Assembly (NCBI GenBank): GCA_030621255.1
Contig: JAUXHZ010000012.1
Span: 1-11,248, forward strand
DNA: 11,248 bases
Source: Candidatus Latescibacterota bacterium
Lineage (GTDB): Bacteria; Krumholzibacteriota; Krumholzibacteriia; Krumholzibacteriales; WJIX01
Direction of reading: 5' to 3'
A program made the translations under genes and the position numbers. Shown here piece after piece: positions 8,279 to 11,248 of the stretch; within the stretch, counting starts at the first letter, position 1, and the number at the start of each line of letters is the position of its first letter. Under the pieces are notes generated by a model. It did not search any database and was not told where the DNA came from. It saw only the letters and a program-made list of their open reading frames with translations.

Positions 8279-9019
8279 ATGAGTAATGTTAAGGAGGATA
8301 TCGAATATCTTATAAAACTTGTGAATAAAGATCTGTTGATAAAAGAAAAAAGGGATATTCTTCACAGGAATCCTGTAAAAATTAAGGAAATTGATGAGAA
8401 AATATTGGAATTGGAAGATAAATTAAACGAGAAGGAAGAATCGTTTAAAAAGATAGAGAAGGAAGAACGACACTTGGACAGTGTTATCAAAAGTGAGAAT
8501 GATAAAATTAAAAAAAAGAAAATCGAAGAGAATAATATAAAAACCAACGCGGCCTATCGGGCATGGGAACACGAGATGCAGTATCTTGCCGCCAAAATTG
8601 AAACTCATGAAGAGCGAATGCTTGGAGTGCTTGAGATGATAGATAAGGAAAATCTGGAATTATCGCGTTTCTCTGATGAGGTTAAGGTTAAAAAAGATAA
8701 ATTGATGTTACAGAAAATAGAACTGGAAAAGAATATTGAAAAAAGTCGGGCAGAACTTGATATTATTGAAGATGAAAAATTAAGAATACTTCCGCACTTA
8801 TCGAAAAAAATCAGCAGAGAATATCAGAGAATTCTTGCCGCGAAACATGATGCAGCGAGAGCGAATACTTATGGTGATGTATGTCAGGGTTGTTTTTCAA
8901 GGATTCCTCCCCAGAAGGCGCATGAAGTTCGAAAAAACAACGAAATAATAACGTGTGAATTTTGCGGGCGGATTCTTGTTTATTTTCAGGAGAATAAAAA
9001 AGCTGAAAGCTATGAATAA
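8279..9019 (+). CDS. coiled-coil protein with C-terminal C4 zinc ribbon (zf-RING_7 / CT398-HP0958 type)
   Basis: The 246-residue product has two parts. Residues about 5-185 are almost wholly charged heptad-like helix rich in Lys and Glu, predicted to form a long coiled-coil hairpin. The C terminus holds a four-cysteine zinc ribbon, C202-x2-C205 and C226-x2-C229, with the GDVCQGC and CEFCGRIL signatures. This architecture is that of the 'C4-type zinc ribbon domain' family containing Chlamydia CT398 and Helicobacter HP0958. HP0958 affects flagellar mRNA and export, but no flagellar genes are near, and the general function is unsettled. AAAGGTGA (8265-8272) provides a ribosome-binding site 6 bases before the ATG. 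The 3' end overlaps the RNase HI gene by 8 bases, so the two are almost certainly one operon. The putative attenuator at 8231-8253 lies just upstream. No signal peptide is seen; it is presumably cytoplasmic. Confidence 0.85.
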   Translation: MSNVKEDIEYLIKLVNKDLLIKEKRDILHRNPVKIKEIDEKILELEDKLNEKEESFKKIEKEERHLDSVIKSENDKIKKKKIEENNIKTNAAYRAWEHEMQYLAAKIETHEERMLGVLEMIDKENLELSRFSDEVKVKKDKLMLQKIELEKNIEKSRAELDIIEDEKLRILPHLSKKISREYQRILAAKHDAARANTYGDVCQGCFSRIPPQKAHEVRKNNEIITCEFCGRILVYFQENKKAESYE

Positions 9020-9623
9020 ACTGAAGAAATTCATTATACAGATTGCAGGGGGGAAAAATTTTAATGAAGCGGCTGAAAAAGCTGGATACGGGTCGCTAGA
9101 AGAGCCAAGAAGAAGATTGCTTGAATTGGCTGACAGCATTAATGAATCTATTATCGGACTTAATATTGATTCAGAAAAAACTCAAAAGGCCCTTTCTGAT
9201 CTCTCCTGCAGAAAGCCGGCTTTTCTTGAGATTTATTGTGATGGGGCTTCGAAGGGAAACCCCGGCCCCGCCTCGGCAGCGGCCGTAGCGTATCTTCCCT
9301 CTGGGATGAGGGTTGCATCAAGAGTAAAAAAGCTTGGTAGTGCTACAAATAATGTGGCTGAATATCAGGCGCTTATTTTGGGATTATCCCTGGCAAAAGA
9401 TATTGGTGTAAAGAAAGTATATTTCAAGCTTGATAGCCAGCTTGTTGTAAGGCAGTTGTCAGGTGAGTACAGGATAAAAAATGATAAACTAAAAATTCTG
9501 GCTCAAAAGGTAAAGGAGCTGGAGTTACTCTTTGAAAAATGTGAGTATCAGCATATCTGCAGATCCAGGAATAAGGAAGCTGATAAACTTGCGGGGGATA
9601 TAATCGCCGGCAAGGAAGATTAG
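9012..9623 (+). CDS. ribonuclease HI family protein with N-terminal extension
   Basis: RNase HI hydrolyses the RNA strand of RNA-DNA hybrids. The domain begins near residue 70 with IYCDGASKGNPG. All four catalytic acids are present: D77, E117 (NNVAEYQAL), D141 (KLDSQLV) and D191 (NKEADKLA), so activity is likely. It resembles the shorter 'reverse transcriptase-like' RNase HI group rather than E. coli RnhA. The first 70 residues or so are helical and charged. They do not look like the eukaryotic-type hybrid-binding domain, and I do not recognise them. The ATG at 9012 lies inside the end of the zinc-ribbon gene (8-base overlap), and only a poor SD is visible (GAAAG at 9005-9009; AGGAG at 8988 is far). 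Translation is therefore probably coupled. A GTG at 8955 would add 19 residues buried in the upstream gene and is less likely. The product is 204 residues long. Confidence 0.9.
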   Translation: MNKLKKFIIQIAGGKNFNEAAEKAGYGSLEEPRRRLLELADSINESIIGLNIDSEKTQKALSDLSCRKPAFLEIYCDGASKGNPGPASAAAVAYLPSGMRVASRVKKLGSATNNVAEYQALILGLSLAKDIGVKKVYFKLDSQLVVRQLSGEYRIKNDKLKILAQKVKELELLFEKCEYQHICRSRNKEADKLAGDIIAGKED

Positions 9624-9669
9624 GATTTGCACCTTATCAGCTTTGATCTTTTAGAGATACTTAGTTATA

Positions 9670-9698
9670 TTTACAATTGAAAGGGATATTTGTCTAAG
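9670..9698 (+). promoter_or_regulatory. probable promoter of the RNase P RNA
   Basis: TTTACA (9670-9675; 5 of 6 consensus) and TCTAAG (9693-9698; 4 of 6) are 17 bases apart. The predicted start falls about 5 bases after the -10 box, which coincides with the 5' edge of the P1 helix at 9703. That agreement with an independently placed RNA end raises confidence, although the -10 box is weak. Confidence 0.45.
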
Positions 9699-9702
9699 GT
9701 TA

Positions 9703-10075
9703 TCCGGTGGTAGAGATAAGTGTGTGATCGCGGGTGTGAATTCACTCGAGGAAAGTCCGGACTCCACAGGGCGGGGTGCTGGGTAATTCCCAGTGGGGCA
9801 ACTCAAGGAAAGTGCCACAGAAAATATACCGCCTCTTTAAGGGGTAAGGGTGAAAAGGTGAGGTAAGAGCTCACCAGTATCGCCGGTGACGGCGATAGCT
9901 GGTAAACCCCATCCGGAGAAAGACCAAATAGCAGAGGAGAAGTTGCCCGCTTCGTTTGACTCTTGGGTAGGTTGCTGAAGAATCCCGGTAACGGAGATTC
10001 GAAGATAAATGATCACATCCAATCTTGTGAAAGATAGGAACAGAATCCGGCTTATAGCTATACTCTACCACCGGA
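9703..10075 (+). ncRNA. rnpB: RNase P RNA, bacterial type A
   Basis: This is the catalytic RNA of RNase P, which removes 5' leaders from pre-tRNAs. The ends are set by a 13-bp perfect P1 helix: TCCGGTGGTAGAG (9703-9715) pairs with 10063-10075. The P4 and core strands match the universal consensus: GAGGAAAGTCCGGACTCC (9748-9765) and ACAGAATCCGGCTTAT (10040-10055). The stretch at 9901-9931 (GGTAAACCCC, CCGGAG, AGACCAAATAG) follows the E. coli core closely, and GGGTAGG-TTGCT lies near 9964. GGTAAGGGTGAAAAGG (about 9842-9857) and GGTAAGAGCTCACC (about 9861-9874) match the P10-P12 region. The length of about 373 nt and these features indicate the ancestral type A rather than the Bacillus type B. 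It sits 79 bases after the RNase HI gene and about 40 before recJ. No strong terminator follows, so read-through into recJ is possible. Confidence 0.96.
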
Positions 10076-10114
10076 GATTCTTGTTATGCGTTGCCGGTTC
10101 TGAGGAGTGCGTTT

Positions 10115-11248
10115 GTGAAAAGAAACGAAAATGAGAAGAACTCCGAGTGGATATTAAAGAATATAGACAGTTCAAATATCAAAAAACTGTCGGCTGAGTG
10201 TAATCTAACCGATCTCCAGGTACATTTGCTCCTATGCAGAGGCCTGGACAGCGCGGAAAAAATAAATAATTTTCTTAACCCCTCTTTTGATAAACTGCAT
10301 GATCCTTTTGAATTCAATGAAATGGAAAAAGCGGTTTCACTTGTACTTGAAGCAATTCGTAAAAGGGAGTTGATTCTTGTACATGGAGATTTTGACGCGG
10401 ACGGTATAACCGGGACCACTCTTATTTATCAGTTTCTAAGAGAAGCTGGAGCCAACGTTCTCTATTTTGTTCCCAGGCGAGCGACAGACGGTTATGGACT
10501 GGCAATGAGAGTTATGGAAAAAGGAGTTCAAAACGGTTTAAAACTGGTTATCTCGGTGGATTGCGGATCGAGCGACAGTGAAGTTGTTTCATTCCTTTTA
10601 GAAAAAGGAGTGAAAGTATTAGTAACTGATCATCACGATATCAGCGTCAGAATTAACGCGGACGCATTTATCAATCCAAAGTTTCCATCGGAAAAATACC
10701 CATTCACTGAGCTTGCAGGAGTCGGTGTCGCGTTTAAACTTGTTCAAGCTTTGGCAAAATCCCTTGAAATTGATTTTTTACCGGAGAAATATCTTGATCT
10801 TGTCGCCTTGGGCACTCTTGGTGATTACATGCCTCTTCGTGATGAGAACAGAATTTTTGTTTCCCTGGGATTGGATGCTATGACTAAGTGGGCCAGGCCC
10901 GGACTTGGTGCTTTGAGAACTAAATCGGGATTGGACAAAGAGAATTTCACTGCTAAGCAGATCTGTTTTACCATAATTCCCCGACTTAATTCTCCTGGTC
11001 GGATTGGCAGTGCCCGTGATGTTGTAAGCCTCTTGGTTGAGAATGATCCGGAAGGGGCTTTTGTAAAAGCGGGGGAAATTGAAGAAAAGAATAAGCAGAG
11101 AAAATATCTCGATAAAAGTGTAACGGAACAGGCTTATTATCTGGCGGATATTTTTCTGAAGAGGGGCAATCCAAACGCGCTTGTTTTTTCATCCGCGTCC
11201 TGGCATCAGGGTGTAGTTGGAATTGGAGCCGCGAGGTTAGCCGAGAGG
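10115..11248 (+). CDS. recJ: single-stranded-DNA exonuclease RecJ, 5' part (3' end outside window)
   Basis: RecJ is a 5'-to-3' ssDNA exonuclease of the DHH phosphoesterase family acting in RecF-pathway recombination and repair. The frame is open to the window edge, giving 378 residues of a protein usually about 570 long. The motifs appear in order: HGDFDADG (motif I, usually DYDVDG), PRRATDGYGL, SVDCGSS, VTDHHD (the DHH motif), ELAGVGVAFKL, ALGTLGDYMPL (usually GTVAD), PRLNSPGRIGSA, and ASWHQGVVGIGAARL, which opens the DHHA1 region. All the metal-binding acids and histidines expected in this part are present. The GTG at 10115 is chosen because GAGGAG (10102-10107) lies 7 bases upstream, outside the RNase P RNA. 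No competing ATG start is near. Proximity to rnpB (39 bases) suggests recJ may share its transcript. Confidence 0.95.
   Translation, partial: MKRNENEKNSEWILKNIDSSNIKKLSAECNLTDLQVHLLLCRGLDSAEKINNFLNPSFDKLHDPFEFNEMEKAVSLVLEAIRKRELILVHGDFDADGITGTTLIYQFLREAGANVLYFVPRRATDGYGLAMRVMEKGVQNGLKLVISVDCGSSDSEVVSFLLEKGVKVLVTDHHDISVRINADAFINPKFPSEKYPFTELAGVGVAFKLVQALAKSLEIDFLPEKYLDLVALGTLGDYMPLRDENRIFVSLGLDAMTKWARPGLGALRTKSGLDKENFTAKQICFTIIPRLNSPGRIGSARDVVSLLVENDPEGAFVKAGEIEEKNKQRKYLDKSVTEQAYYLADIFLKRGNPNALVFSSASWHQGVVGIGAARLAER

Noticed and set aside
9736..9745. The perfect palindrome GTGAATTCAC, considered as an operator.
   Set aside because: It lies within the RNase P RNA near P3 and is better explained as part of RNA secondary structure.
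9703..10075. A 13-bp perfect inverted repeat about 370 bases apart, which could suggest insertion-sequence ends.
   Set aside because: It is the P1 helix of the RNase P RNA. The sequence between contains the conserved P4 and core motifs and no transposase.

Overview
The window carries bacterial housekeeping genes, all on the + strand: cvpA (partial), mutS2, dnaG, rpoD, a CAU-anticodon tRNA, a secreted YCF48-type propeller protein, a coiled-coil zinc-ribbon protein, a ribonuclease HI, the RNase P RNA and recJ (partial). It is AT-rich by eye. The type A RNase P RNA, the probable lipoprotein, and the absence of rpsU next to dnaG point to a Gram-negative-type lineage. The gene mix would fit the FCB superphylum or a neighbouring candidate phylum. 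That placement is low-confidence inference, because no 16S gene or ribosomal protein is present. Three putative promoters resemble the ordinary TTGACA/TATAAT type rather than the Bacteroidota -33/-7 type.

Layout. Positions 2-481 hold the C-terminal part of a CvpA-like membrane protein, 33 bases upstream of mutS2 (515-2899). dnaG (2984-4750) and rpoD (4759-6507) follow, and rpoD's ribosome-binding site lies in the last codons of dnaG. After rpoD come a tRNA (6636-6710) and a monocistronic-looking gene for a seven-repeat YCF48-like probable lipoprotein (6932-7993). The interval 7994-8278 has no confident gene. It does hold the best promoter of the window, an imperfect rod-like stem and an intrinsic terminator, so it is either a small RNA gene of about 140 nt or an attenuated leader. 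A zinc-ribbon protein (8279-9019) overlaps a ribonuclease HI gene (9012-9623) by 8 bases. The complete type A RNase P RNA (9703-10075) follows, then recJ from 10115 to beyond the window end.

How the genes relate. MutS2, DnaG and RpoD form a macromolecular-synthesis cluster covering ribosome rescue or recombination control, replication priming and the primary sigma factor. RNase HI, RNase P RNA and RecJ are all nucleic-acid processing functions. The points most worth follow-up are the unannotated promoter-to-terminator unit at 8078-8253, the zinc-ribbon/RNase HI pair, which I recall also occurring in Actinobacteria, and a degenerate LDLR motif in the Smr domain of MutS2. I see no mobile element, CRISPR array, defence system or clear sign of horizontal transfer.
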